A stretch of DNA of 64,000 bases from Candidatus Aminicenantota bacterium (GTDB lineage Bacteria; Acidobacteriota; Aminicenantia; Aminicenantales; Aminicenantaceae). Shown piece by piece: positions 55,819 through 64,000 of this stretch (its first letter is position 1; every line of letters begins with the position of its first letter). The position numbers were made by a program, and so were the translations under genes. Under the pieces are notes generated by a model. That model made no database searches and was not told the origin of the DNA. It worked only from the letters and a program-made list of their open reading frames with translations. Location: positions 2,354,169 to 2,418,168 of the forward strand of contig CP070825.1 of NCBI GenBank assembly GCA_020344415.1, written 5' to 3'.

Positions 55819-56299
55819 CTTCTGATCTGGAATCGACAGGCAATCCCTCACTTACCCACTCAAGCCATCCCCCGAAGAAGATCCTGATATCTTTAAAATC
55901 TTTTTTATGGAGAAGCTTGGCTAATTCCACACTCGATTGACAATCACTCCCATCACAGTAAACCACCAAGGTCTTTTCAAGGGGGAAGGAAAGCAAATCC
56001 AAAACCTTCTCCTCCTTACGTTCTACAAAAGGTATGTTTCGAGCTCCCAAGATATGTCCCTTTTGGAAAATCTCCTCAGACCGGGTATCGATAAAAAGAG
56101 CTACTCCTCTTGAAAAAAGCTCCTCTGCCTCTGCCAATGAAATGAATCTGATCGAAGGATATTCCTCAGAACGGAGAAAAGCACGGCGGAATTCACCCTG
56201 AAAATAGTTTTTGACAAGGTGAAAATTTATGCTAAATCCTAGGATGGAGCTCAGAATCAATATGAAAACGATTTGCCGGAAAAGTTTTTTTATCGTCAT
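55805..56299 (-). CDS. Membrane-anchored rhodanese-domain protein
   Basis: 164 residues. One N-terminal helix (FRQIVFILILSSILGFSINF) then a rhodanese fold: ALFIDTRSEEIFQKGHILGA, NIPF and active-site loop VYCDGSDCQSS. The catalytic cysteine is followed by a loop with a second Cys and no Arg, so activity may differ from thiosulfate sulfurtransferases. It ends with the start of the MauE-like gene. Confidence 0.85.
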   Translation of the reverse strand: MTIKKLFRQIVFILILSSILGFSINFHLVKNYFQGEFRRAFLRSEEYPSIRFISLAEAEELFSRGVALFIDTRSEEIFQKGHILGARNIPFVERKEEKVLDLLSFPLEKTLVVYCDGSDCQSSVELAKLLHKKDFKDIRIFFGGWLEWVSEGLPVDSRSEDASK

Positions 56300-56319
56300 A
56301 GCTCTAGGTTTTTATGAAA

Positions 56320-56340
56320 ATTATGAAAGTCTGACCCCAA
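56320..56340. repeat. Solitary GGGGTCAG(G/A)C arm
   Basis: ATTATGAAAGTCTGACCCCA is close to the right arm of the palindrome at 60778-60894 (TTATGAAAGCCTGACCCC). No partner arm is found nearby, so it is a single relic between two minus-strand genes. Confidence 0.5.
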
Positions 56341-57531
56341 CTATAGCTTTATATATTTTTCCAGCCCTGCCTTAAATACCTCTATAGACCTCTTCAGGTC
56401 ATCTTCATTGAGAACATAGGCTATCCGTACTTCGTCTTTTCCCTTACCCGGCGTACAATAAAAACCCGCGGCAGGGGCTACCATAACAGTTTCTTTGTTA
56501 AGATGAAAATCGGTGAGCATCCATTTAACAAAGTGTTCGGAATCTTCTATAGGGAGTCCAATTATAATATAAAAGGCTCCCTGAGGTTTATGGATGACAA
56601 CTCCGGGTATATCTTTTAATCCATCGAACAGAATATTTCTTCTCTTTTCGTATTCTTCTCTTACCGGCTGAAAATAGTCCATTCCCATGCGGTAAGCCGC
56701 AAGAGCCGCTTTTTGCTCCACTGATGGAGGACAAAGCCTCGCTTGAGCAAATTTCAGGAGCGATTGATATGCTTCCTTGTTTTGAGTGATGACCGCACCG
56801 ATTCGTGCTCCACAACAGCTAAAGCGCTTGGAGATGCTATCCACAATGATGATTTTATCCCTTACCTCTTCGTATTCCATGACACTTTTGTGGCTCTGAC
56901 CATCGTACACAAACTCCTTATAGACTTCATCCCCGATCAGAAACAGGTCATATTCTTTAACGAGGGAAATGACTCTCTCTATTTCCTCTGGCGAGTAAAC
57001 CGTACCGGTTGGATTATTAGGAGAACAGAGCAGTATCGCCTTTGTCTGGGGCGTTATCTTAGCTTCGATTTCTTCCTTGGAATGAAGGCGGAATCCATCT
57101 TTAACACTGAGGGTTAAAGGAACAATCTTCACATCGGCGAACGATGCATAGCCGTTGTAATTGGTGTAAAAAGGTTCGGGAATGATGATCTCTTCTCCAG
57201 GGTCTGCCACAACGCTGAAAGAAAAGTGGATTGCCTCGGAACCGCCCAATGTAATGATAATATCATCTGGCGCAACAGGCATGTCGTAAGCCCTGTAATA
57301 ATCTGCAATAGCCTGTCTCAGCTCCAAGAAACCTTGAGCCGGACCGTAGCTGATCACCTTTTCATCGTAGCTTTGAATGGCTCCTAAAACTGGCTGTGGA
57401 GTCGGAATATCAGGCTGGCCGATATTCAAGTGATAGATATGAATGCCCCTCTCTTTAGCCTTATCCGCATAAGGCTTTAGCTTTCTTATGGGAGAAGGCT
57501 GAATCTCCTGACCCCTTTTGGAAATATTCAT
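56341..57531 (-). CDS. Class I/II pyridoxal-phosphate aminotransferase
   Basis: 396 residues. IYHLNIGQPDIPTPQPVLG, LGGSEAIHFSF, SPNNPTGTVYSPEEIE and the PLP-lysine loop SISKRFSCCGARIGAVI (Lys near residue 235) define the fold-type I aspartate/alanine-type enzymes. An N-terminal SKRGQEIQPSPIRKLKPYAD is as in MalY/AspC-like members. Substrate not resolved. Confidence 0.9.
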   Translation of the reverse strand: MNISKRGQEIQPSPIRKLKPYADKAKERGIHIYHLNIGQPDIPTPQPVLGAIQSYDEKVISYGPAQGFLELRQAIADYYRAYDMPVAPDDIIITLGGSEAIHFSFSVVADPGEEIIIPEPFYTNYNGYASFADVKIVPLTLSVKDGFRLHSKEEIEAKITPQTKAILLCSPNNPTGTVYSPEEIERVISLVKEYDLFLIGDEVYKEFVYDGQSHKSVMEYEEVRDKIIIVDSISKRFSCCGARIGAVITQNKEAYQSLLKFAQARLCPPSVEQKAALAAYRMGMDYFQPVREEYEKRRNILFDGLKDIPGVVIHKPQGAFYIIIGLPIEDSEHFVKWMLTDFHLNKETVMVAPAAGFYCTPGKGKDEVRIAYVLNEDDLKRSIEVFKAGLEKYIKL

Positions 57532-57699
57532 TTATGAGTGCCTCCAGAATATAAAAGACTCTGTCCCTGAGGGACGTAGTAAAAAATGTAAATAATGGGA
57601 GAAGATTTGATTATTCCAAAACCTCATAAAGTTGTCAAAGTTTTTATTGCCATAGAGATGAGATTCTGATATTTTTGACTCGGTTAATCTGAAACAAAG

Positions 57700-58494
57700 A
57701 TGATCAAGGACTCTCAGGCAAGAATCGTCCACAAAGAAAGCTGGAAGGACTATTACCTCTTTTCCCTGGAGTCTTCCAAAATCGCAAACAAAGCTCAGCC
57801 AGGCCAGTTTATAATGGTTCGAGTGACCTCTGAGCCTTACCCTCTCTTGCGGAGGCCTCTCAGCATCCATTCTAAAGACGGGAACCATATCGAGATTTTC
57901 TTCCAAATAGCAGGTCTCGGCACAAGCCTATTAAGCGATAAAACGACGGATGATGCACTCGACATCTTAGGGCCCTTAGGAAAAGGTTTTGGCATAGGTC
58001 AAAACCTTAAAGGAAAAGAAGCGGTTTTAGTGGGAGGGGGAAGAGGAATCGCGCCTCTTTATTTCCTGGCTCGCCAACTCCGATCTCTGAAGTCCTCGGC
58101 TAAAATCTTTTACGGAGGAAAAACACTCGATGACCTTCCTCTAAAAGAAAAGCTTGAAACAAACGGCTTTGAGACTTACTGTTCGACCGATGACGGCTCT
58201 TTTGGCTATAAAGGGTTCGTCAGTGATCTTCTCAAAGCCGAGCTCGACCGGCTTACTCCAGCCTTTCTATTTGCGTGCGGCCCTGAACCTATGATGAAAA
58301 AAATCTCTGAAATGGCTCGTGTAAAGAATATTCCTGCCGAATTCTCTCTGGAATCATTTATGGGCTGCGGATTTGGCGCCTGCTGGGGATGTGTAAAGAG
58401 AATAAAAAAAGGTGATGAGGAGGAATGGATTAAGATTTGTGAGGAGGGCCCTGTTTTTTCAGGAGAAGAGATCATCTGGCAGGAAGAAAAATGA
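57700..58494 (+). CDS. pyrK: Dihydroorotate dehydrogenase electron transfer subunit
   Basis: 264 residues. FAD-binding RPLSIHS, NAD-binding GGGRGIAPLYFLAR, and the [2Fe-2S] cysteines in MGCGFGACWGCVKRI with a fourth in KICEEGPVF. PyrK passes electrons from PyrD's FMN to NAD+. Overlaps pyrD by four bases. Confidence 0.93.
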   Translation: MIKDSQARIVHKESWKDYYLFSLESSKIANKAQPGQFIMVRVTSEPYPLLRRPLSIHSKDGNHIEIFFQIAGLGTSLLSDKTTDDALDILGPLGKGFGIGQNLKGKEAVLVGGGRGIAPLYFLARQLRSLKSSAKIFYGGKTLDDLPLKEKLETNGFETYCSTDDGSFGYKGFVSDLLKAELDRLTPAFLFACGPEPMMKKISEMARVKNIPAEFSLESFMGCGFGACWGCVKRIKKGDEEEWIKICEEGPVFSGEEIIWQEEK

Positions 58495-59396
58495 CTGACT
58501 TATCAGTGGATTTAGGCTTTCTCAAACTCAAAAACCCGGTTCTTACGGCCAGCGGAACCTTTGGCTACGGCCTTGAATTTGAGCCTTATATTGACTTAAA
58601 TAAGCTGGGGGGATTTGTCGTTAAAGGCCTTTATTTTTCCCCTCGCGAGGGAAACCCGCCTCCCCGTTTAGTCGAAACATCCAGCGGCCTCTTGAATGCC
58701 ATCGGCCTCCCAGGAATTGGAGTTAAAAGGTTTTCAGAGGAAATCCTCCCTCAGCTCAGAAAATACAATACAGCGCTTATCGTTAATGTCTGCGGAGAAA
58801 GAGATGAAGAGTACGCATCTGTCGTTGATTTCCTAAACAAGGAAGAGGGAATTTCTGCATATGAGCTGAATATATCCTGCCCCAATGTGGAAAGAGATGG
58901 CCTCTGCCCAGCCCTAAATCCTGATTCCACCTATTCTGTGGTCAAGCTTGTCAAAAAAACAAGCTCCCGTCCTTTAATAACAAAGCTCTCTCCCAACGTG
59001 ACCGACATCGTTGAAATTGCCCTCAGTGCACAAGAAGCCGGCACAGATGCTATCTCTCTGGTCAATACATTCCTGGCAATGAGCGTCGATATCGAGTCAA
59101 GAAAACCAAAACTAGCTAACATCTTTGGCGGGCTCAGTGGTCCAGCCATCAAGCCTATTGTCCTCAGGATGGTCTATCAAGTTGTGCGTCAGGTTCAAGT
59201 TCCTGTTATCGGTATAGGTGGAATTGTATCGGGCCAAGATGCTCTTGAATACCTGGTCGCAGGGGCAAAAGCAGTGGAAGTGGGAACAGCAAACTTCATC
59301 GACCCTGAAGCGGCAATAAAAATCATAGAAGAGATAGAAGCTTTTTGTCAGGAAAAAGGAATAGAAAAAATTGAAGAGGTCATTGGCACACTATGA
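58491..59396 (+). CDS. pyrD: Dihydroorotate dehydrogenase, class 1B catalytic subunit
   Basis: 301 residues. KNPVLTASGTFGYG, NISCPNVERDG, KLSPNVTDI, GGLSGPAIKPIVLRMVYQ and GIGGIVSGQDALEYLVAGA are FMN-barrel signatures; pairing with pyrK marks the NAD-linked class 1B enzyme. Oxidises dihydroorotate in pyrimidine synthesis. Four-base overlaps on both sides. Confidence 0.95.
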   Translation: MTDLSVDLGFLKLKNPVLTASGTFGYGLEFEPYIDLNKLGGFVVKGLYFSPREGNPPPRLVETSSGLLNAIGLPGIGVKRFSEEILPQLRKYNTALIVNVCGERDEEYASVVDFLNKEEGISAYELNISCPNVERDGLCPALNPDSTYSVVKLVKKTSSRPLITKLSPNVTDIVEIALSAQEAGTDAISLVNTFLAMSVDIESRKPKLANIFGGLSGPAIKPIVLRMVYQVVRQVQVPVIGIGGIVSGQDALEYLVAGAKAVEVGTANFIDPEAAIKIIEEIEAFCQEKGIEKIEEVIGTL

Positions 59397-60148
59397 ATAA
59401 AACATCAGATTTGGCAAAAAAAATCATAGTCGCTTTGGATGTTGGCTCAAAGGAAAAAGCCCTCCTCCTTGTCAAACAGCTAGAAGAAGCTCGAGTCTTT
59501 AAAGTCGGGCTGAGACTCTTTTCAGCCGAAGGCCCTTCCCTACTCCAAGAAATCAAGAATCTGGGAAGAAATGTATTCCTGGATCTGAAACTCCATGATA
59601 TACCAAACACCGTTGCTGATGCGGTCAGAGTCGCTGTCCGCCATAACGCCTTCATGCTGACTCTTCATTCCTCAGGCGGCCGAGAAATGATGCAACGAGC
59701 AGCAGAAGCCGCGGCAGAAGAAGCAGAAAAAAAAGGAACAACCAAACCCCTCCTTTTAGCTGTGACCATCTTAACCAGCCTTAAAGATGAGCAGCTACGA
59801 GAAATAGGCATGGAGGAAGATACGCTCAACCAGGTCCTCAAACTAGCAAAACTCGCAAAGCAGGCAGGCGTAGATGGAATAGTCTGTTCGCCTCAAGAAA
59901 TTGAAATCGTAAAGAGAGAGTTGGGTGAAGATTTTCTCGTCGTTGCTCCCGGGATCAGACCTTCCTGGGCTGCAGCTCATGACCAGAAAAGAATTCTAAC
60001 TCCCTTACTGGCCATTCAAAAAGGAGCAGACTTCCTAGTGATAGGCCGCCCGATAATAGCCGCAGAATCTCCTCAGGAAGCTTATCTCAAGATTATGGAA
60101 GAATTAGAAGGCGCGGTAGACACTTCCCACGGTAAAAATAGCGTTTAA
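59393..60148 (+). CDS. pyrF: Orotidine-5'-phosphate decarboxylase
   Basis: 251 residues, barrel enzyme. VALDVGSKEKAL and the catalytic DxKxxD motif in FLDLKLHDIPNTVADA are clear, with RP (GIRPSWAA) binding phosphate near the end. Yields UMP. Its end overlaps the tail of the Yip1-like gene on the other strand by 45 bases. Confidence 0.95.
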   Translation: MNKTSDLAKKIIVALDVGSKEKALLLVKQLEEARVFKVGLRLFSAEGPSLLQEIKNLGRNVFLDLKLHDIPNTVADAVRVAVRHNAFMLTLHSSGGREMMQRAAEAAAEEAEKKGTTKPLLLAVTILTSLKDEQLREIGMEEDTLNQVLKLAKLAKQAGVDGIVCSPQEIEIVKRELGEDFLVVAPGIRPSWAAAHDQKRILTPLLAIQKGADFLVIGRPIIAAESPQEAYLKIMEELEGAVDTSHGKNSV

Positions 60149-60700
60149 AATAACCCCTAACACAGCTATCACAACAACGGCAATAACAAAACTCACGATT
60201 AAATAGCTAGCAACCTTTTCTTTGGGAGTATTCATAAGGGGAGTCATCAATCCCAGATAAAGAATATATATCCCGTAAAGACTGCCCAAAATAACCAAGG
60301 GGCTTAAGAAATAAAAGACATGAAGGCCGCCCGCCACCCAAGCCGGTGTCATGCTATAGACGGCAAGCTTCATCGCATTATCCGAATTCTGTGTTGAGGA
60401 AAAAGAGGGCGCCAAGGCATTGATGACAATGCCTAAGACAAATACAGCTACAAGAGAGAACACGTAGGCGAGCACGGCTCGAAAGAGAGATGTTCCGATC
60501 CCCAGCCTATGCCAGCCAAGAAAGGGTACCCTATAACCGATTATCCCGTATCCTATGAATTGAGCGGCTGCTGGAATTGCAGCTAAGATCAAAACATAAG
60601 AGGTGAAGAGCTCGGAAATAGGGAAAGTCTCTTCTTTTATTTTAAGCCATTCTTCCTTTGGTCTGAGAAGAATCCTTTGGACTCTTGCTACAACGTCCAT
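60104..60700 (-). CDS. Yip1-family membrane protein
   Basis: 198 residues, five hydrophobic segments. The N-terminal VARVQRILLRPKEEWLKIKE and following ELFTSYVLILAAIPAAAQFI match the Yip1/YIP1-like family, integral proteins of unclear role in bacteria. Convergent overlap with pyrF. Confidence 0.8.
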   Translation of the reverse strand: MDVVARVQRILLRPKEEWLKIKEETFPISELFTSYVLILAAIPAAAQFIGYGIIGYRVPFLGWHRLGIGTSLFRAVLAYVFSLVAVFVLGIVINALAPSFSSTQNSDNAMKLAVYSMTPAWVAGGLHVFYFLSPLVILGSLYGIYILYLGLMTPLMNTPKEKVASYLIVSFVIAVVVIAVLGVILNAIFTVGSVYRAF

Positions 60701-60777
60701 TCGTGTCCTCCTTCTTGTAAATCTTCAAAACTATATAATTTCTATTGCATCATGTCAAACATACCATAATGCAAAAT

Positions 60778-60894
60778 GGGGTCAGGCTTTCATAAGTTTC
60801 ATAGATTTTGCAATGGTATTCAAAATAAGATTCAGATTTCTATGAAGGAGGTGGAACAAGACAAAAGTTATCAAACTTATGAAAGCCTGACCCC
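60778..60894. repeat. GGGGTCAGGC palindrome with perfect 22-bp arms
   Basis: The left arm GGGGTCAGGCTTTCATAAGT (plus TT) is exactly complementary to the right arm ending in TGAAAGCCTGACCCC. The spacer is 73 bases. It lies upstream of the Yip1-like gene, between it and tRNA-Cys. Confidence 0.85.
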
Positions 60895-60913
60895 AATGAT
60901 AGGAAGGAGATTA

Positions 60914-60989
60914 TGGAGGCGCGGGTCGGATTCGAACCGACGAATCGAGGTTTTGCAGACCTCTCCCTTAGCCACTTGGGTACCGCGCC
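60914..60989 (-). tRNA. tRNA-Cys (GCA)
   Basis: 76 bases with encoded CCA. Acceptor GGCGCGG pairs with CCGCGCC before the U discriminator and CCA; anticodon loop CTGCAAA gives GCA; T arm GTCGG TTCGAAT CCGAC. All four stems form. Confidence 0.95.
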
Positions 60990-61241
60990 ATTCTCAACAT
61001 AGGATTGAAACTCGAATCAGAGAAGCAATGGAATTTTTACTCGTTTGATATTTTAAGTCAATCCCCTTAGTTTGTCCAGCTTATCCCACTCTTATTCTCG
61101 ATTGGGGCATAAGGGGGAGGAAATTAATAAATGAATGATTACTGACTTTTCAGCCCGGCCAGTCTCTTCTTCTAATCCTTGATTCAAGCACTGCCAGGCC
61201 CGCATCCTCCCACAGGTCGAGCGTTTTTTTACTGCTCAAAA

Positions 61242-63638
61242 TCATTCATACCGGAGGGAATCAACAGGATTGGCAAGGGCGGCTTTAAGGGACTGATAGC
61301 TGATAGTGGCGAACGTAATGATCAGAGCCAGCACAAAGGAGATGATAAAGGGCAGCGGGCTTATGGCCGTTCTATAGGCGAAGTTCTGGAGCCATTTGGC
61401 CATAGCCAGATAGGAAACAGGCCATGCAATAGCATTGGCTATCAGCACCCATTTTATGAATTCTCTGGACAACAAGACAACAATCCCTGAAACTGATGCC
61501 CCGAGAACTTTTCTGATACCAATCTCTTTGGTTCTCTGCTCCGCTGTGAATGAGGCCAGGCCAAACAAACCGAGACAGGCAATAAAGATCGCCAAAACCG
61601 AAAAGTAAGAGAAGATTTTGCTTAATCTTTCCTCTGCCCTGTACTGGGCATCGAAAGAATCGTCGAGAAAGGTATATTCAAAGGGACGATGAGGATCGAC
61701 CTGCCTCGTTTTATCTCTTAAAAAAGAGAGCGTTTGGGGGATATTCTCTGGACTGATCCGGACAGAGAGCGAATTAAATATGTGTGTGGTAAAACGGATA
61801 AAGAGGGGAGAAATCTGCTTGTGAAGTGATTCCATATGAAAATCTTTAACGACACCGATAACAGTATACTTACTTACTTTTCTTGACATCGATATCTCTC
61901 GAATGGTCTTTCCTATAGGATTAACCCACCCAAATTTCTTAGCAGCGGTCTCGTTAATGAGTATGGATTGCTCTATATCTGTTCTAAAATCCGCTGAAAA
62001 GTTTCTGCCAGCAGCTATCTCAATATCCATCGTCGGTATAAAGTCATGGTCAATATAGAGCTCGCCCATATATTGCATCTGATCTAAGGAAAAGCCTTCA
62101 GGGATAAAAGGATTGACATAGGTTGTCTGTCCCGGAACATGTGAAGATGCCGCAACACTTAGGATTCCACTGTGACTTTTGAGTTCTTCTTTGAGTGGCC
62201 GGAGTGAATCTAATGTGCTCTCATCACTGATCGGAATGACGACGATCTGTTCCTTGTGGAAACCGAGTCTTTCGTTTTTCAAGTAATTGAGTTGGCTAAA
62301 AACGACAATCGTGGCGATAATTAATACAATGGATATAGAAAACTGAACGATAACCAGGACACTCCGAAACCAGGTCTTAGCTGTTCCAGCTTTAAACACT
62401 CCTTTCAGCACTCTCACAGGTTGGAATGCGGATAAGAAGAGAGCTGGGTAACTCCCCGCGATCAACCCGACAAAAACGGCTAAACCAATCAGACTTGGAA
62501 TGAGCCACAAATTCTCGGCGTAATCGATGTTCAATTCAATCCCGGATATCGATTGAAAGAGCGGCAGAGTAAGCTCAACGAACAGCAGGGCAACTATAAG
62601 AGACATGAAGCTATAAAAAATAGATTCTATAAGGAACTGTCTGATAATCTTGCCTCTATCAGCACCCAGAACCTTGCGCATACCCACTTCCTGGGCTCTG
62701 TTTCCAGAGCGCGCAGTTGAGAGATTCATGAAGTTTATGCAAGCAATGGCCAGGATAAAGATCGCAATAGCAGCAAAAATATAGACATAGACAATACTGC
62801 TGTTTCCTTGAACCTCTTGCATTAAGTTAGAATGGAGGTGGATGCTTGTGAGAGGCTGGAGGGAAACGACTATCTCTCCTTTGACATATTTCAAAGCGTT
62901 ACCTGCATGTTTCTTGATCATTTCAGGAAATTTTTGCTCGAGTTGCTTGTAGTCGTACCCCTCTTGAAGAAGGATATATGTATAATTGTTAATGGATAGC
63001 CAATTGTGCATGTCCCTTTTGTTGCTTTCTGCGTATGTTTCAAACGAGCAGAGCATATCAAATGTAAGATGAGAATTATTGGGAACGTTCTTCACAACAC
63101 CGGTAACCGTGAAATCATATTCATTGTTGATGTTCAAGACGTTACCGATAGGATCTTCCTCACCAAAATATTTCTTGGCCATATCCTCTGTGATGACGAC
63201 AGAATAGGCTGTTTTCAAGGCAGATTGAGGATCGCCTTTTATAATAGGAAAAGTGAAGACCTCAAAGACAGAATTGTCTGCAAAGAAAAGACGATCTTCA
63301 TTATACAGGCTTTCTTTATATCGAACAGGAACTCTTCCAAGCCTGCGAAATCTGACTGCACTGAGAACTTCTGGATAATTCTGGACGAGATATTCTGCCA
63401 TGGGAGGGCTGGATTTTGGAATGTTGAGATCATCTCCTGAAATCTTTAAGTCACATCGCAGCCGATATATCCTGTCCGCCTTTTCATGAAATTTATCATA
63501 GCTCAATTCATGCAAAACATACGCTGTTATCAGAATACAACACGCGATACCGATAGCCAGGCCCACAATATTTATGAAAGAAAAAGCTTTGTGCTTTTTC
63601 AAATTGACAAGGATAATTCTTAAGTAATTTTTAAACAT
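61242..63638 (-). CDS. MacB/FtsX-type ABC transporter permease
   Basis: 798 residues. Two copies of the membrane arrangement (one helix, periplasmic MacB-PCD domain, three helices): TM start SFINIVGLAIGIACCILITAY, FtsX core RAQEVGMRKVLGADRGKII and second core EQRTKEIGIRKVLGASVSG, ending NPVDSLRYE. Such 800-residue fused permeases in uncultured bacteria accompany a separate ATPase, which is not in the window. Substrates may be lipoproteins, antimicrobial peptides or signals. Confidence 0.9.
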   Translation of the reverse strand: MFKNYLRIILVNLKKHKAFSFINIVGLAIGIACCILITAYVLHELSYDKFHEKADRIYRLRCDLKISGDDLNIPKSSPPMAEYLVQNYPEVLSAVRFRRLGRVPVRYKESLYNEDRLFFADNSVFEVFTFPIIKGDPQSALKTAYSVVITEDMAKKYFGEEDPIGNVLNINNEYDFTVTGVVKNVPNNSHLTFDMLCSFETYAESNKRDMHNWLSINNYTYILLQEGYDYKQLEQKFPEMIKKHAGNALKYVKGEIVVSLQPLTSIHLHSNLMQEVQGNSSIVYVYIFAAIAIFILAIACINFMNLSTARSGNRAQEVGMRKVLGADRGKIIRQFLIESIFYSFMSLIVALLFVELTLPLFQSISGIELNIDYAENLWLIPSLIGLAVFVGLIAGSYPALFLSAFQPVRVLKGVFKAGTAKTWFRSVLVIVQFSISIVLIIATIVVFSQLNYLKNERLGFHKEQIVVIPISDESTLDSLRPLKEELKSHSGILSVAASSHVPGQTTYVNPFIPEGFSLDQMQYMGELYIDHDFIPTMDIEIAAGRNFSADFRTDIEQSILINETAAKKFGWVNPIGKTIREISMSRKVSKYTVIGVVKDFHMESLHKQISPLFIRFTTHIFNSLSVRISPENIPQTLSFLRDKTRQVDPHRPFEYTFLDDSFDAQYRAEERLSKIFSYFSVLAIFIACLGLFGLASFTAEQRTKEIGIRKVLGASVSGIVVLLSREFIKWVLIANAIAWPVSYLAMAKWLQNFAYRTAISPLPFIISFVLALIITFATISYQSLKAALANPVDSLRYE

Positions 63639-63940
63639 AACAGTCTCCTCGAGTACCTAAAATAGCAATAAACGTGCCAATTTTAAATACATTTCTGTCA
63701 GCTAGTCTAATCTAATGAAGGTGGCTCAGCCTGAAATGAGGTATTGACTAGGAATCAGGGGAAGATGGCTCTTTTTATCTTGCTTTTACTATCAAAAGTA
63801 AACATTAGAAAAAATACCTGATACGGAGCTGTTTATCTCTGAGACTCCTATGTTTTGGAAAGTGTTCGTTGACGTTACATGGGGTGTGCGATGGCGTACA
63901 ATCGGGTCGACTGAAAAGCACTGAAAAAATTAGGGAAAGG
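63639..63940. other. Intergenic, no gene recognised
   Basis: No open frame of plausible composition, RNA gene or repeat seen. It presumably contains the promoter of the ABC permease on the minus strand, but no clear -35/-10 pair stands out. Confidence 0.5.
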
Positions 63941-64000
63941 TGGAGCGGACGATGGGATTTGAACCCACGACCTTCTGCTTGGCAATTAGCCAAACATGCT
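63941..64000 (-). tRNA. tRNA-Gly-like 3' part, cut by window edge
   Basis: Read on the minus strand, the end is GCAGAAGGTC, T arm GTGGG TTCAAAT CCCAT, acceptor half CGTCCGC, then TCCA. The segment TTGCCAAGCAGA would be a Gly (GCC) anticodon loop and right stem arm. The expected left arm TCTGC is not present: TGTTTGGCTAA stands there instead, giving about six extra bases. The 5' half lies outside the window. Confidence 0.5.

Noticed and set aside
57532..57906. 124-residue minus-strand frame before and inside pyrK
   Set aside because: Overlaps a well supported gene on the other strand; no family resemblance.
63805..63993. 62-residue minus-strand frame beginning MANCQAEGRGFKSHRPL
   Set aside because: It is the translation of the tRNA-Gly-like sequence, a common false gene.

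Overview
The window looks like chromosome of an uncultured, Gram-negative-like, peptide-fermenting bacterium. Gene content (lipoproteins, a PpiD/SurA-type folding factor, a MacB/FtsX-type permease, peptidases, sodium antiport) and the abundance of palindromic intergenic repeats would fit a lineage such as Candidatus Aminicenantes/Acidobacteriota. That placement is inference; nothing in the sequence proves it. There is no phage, plasmid, transposase or CRISPR array.

Layout. 1-9 kb: end of an FMN-dependent glutamate synthase, a site-2 protease, scpAB, a secreted gamma-glutamyltranspeptidase, then a cassette of a DUF6305-like secreted protein, a TRAP-type large permease, a 47-residue membrane peptide and an aspartoacylase/succinylglutamate desuccinylase-type hydrolase. 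9-17 kb: ispH, rpsA, an HU gene, a HIT protein, an acyl-CoA dehydrogenase, a membrane-anchored PPIase, an M29-like aminopeptidase and a PlsC-like acyltransferase. 17-20 kb: isoaspartyl dipeptidase plus an NhaC antiporter. 20-29.5 kb, minus strand: the conserved translation block ffh-rpsP-khpA-rimM-trmD-rplS-rnhB, followed by a large TPR protein and a sigma-54 activator. Here rimM needs a +1 frameshift and trmD carries an in-frame TAA. 30-39 kb: accBC, a peptidase-like lipoprotein, an inositol monophosphatase, a DUF4388 protein, miaA, hflX, a TPR/SLH-like lipoprotein and a CDP-alcohol phosphatidyltransferase. 39.7-48.4 kb, minus strand: an exopolysaccharide/O-antigen-type cluster with a sugar-phosphate transferase, five glycosyltransferases and a polytopic membrane protein. 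48.5-64 kb: M20 peptidase, cutA, a histone-deacetylase-like gene between long inverted repeats, proline dehydrogenase, PPDK, a MauE/rhodanese pair, an aminotransferase, pyrK-pyrD-pyrF, a Yip1-like protein, tRNA-Cys, an ABC permease, and a tRNA-Gly-like fragment at the edge.

The metabolic picture is growth on peptides and amino acids: gamma-glutamyl and isoaspartyl peptides, M20/M29 peptidases, proline oxidation, aminotransferase and PPDK, with sodium and TRAP-type transport.

The least explained material is intergenic. One family of about 120-280 bp (five copies) keeps the same fold through compensatory base changes. Its outermost arms differ from copy to copy, yet pair within each copy. A second set of short palindromes with GGGGTCAGG, GGGGACAG and CATTGCGAG signatures is scattered between genes. 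The third notable signal is the double lesion in rimM and trmD.
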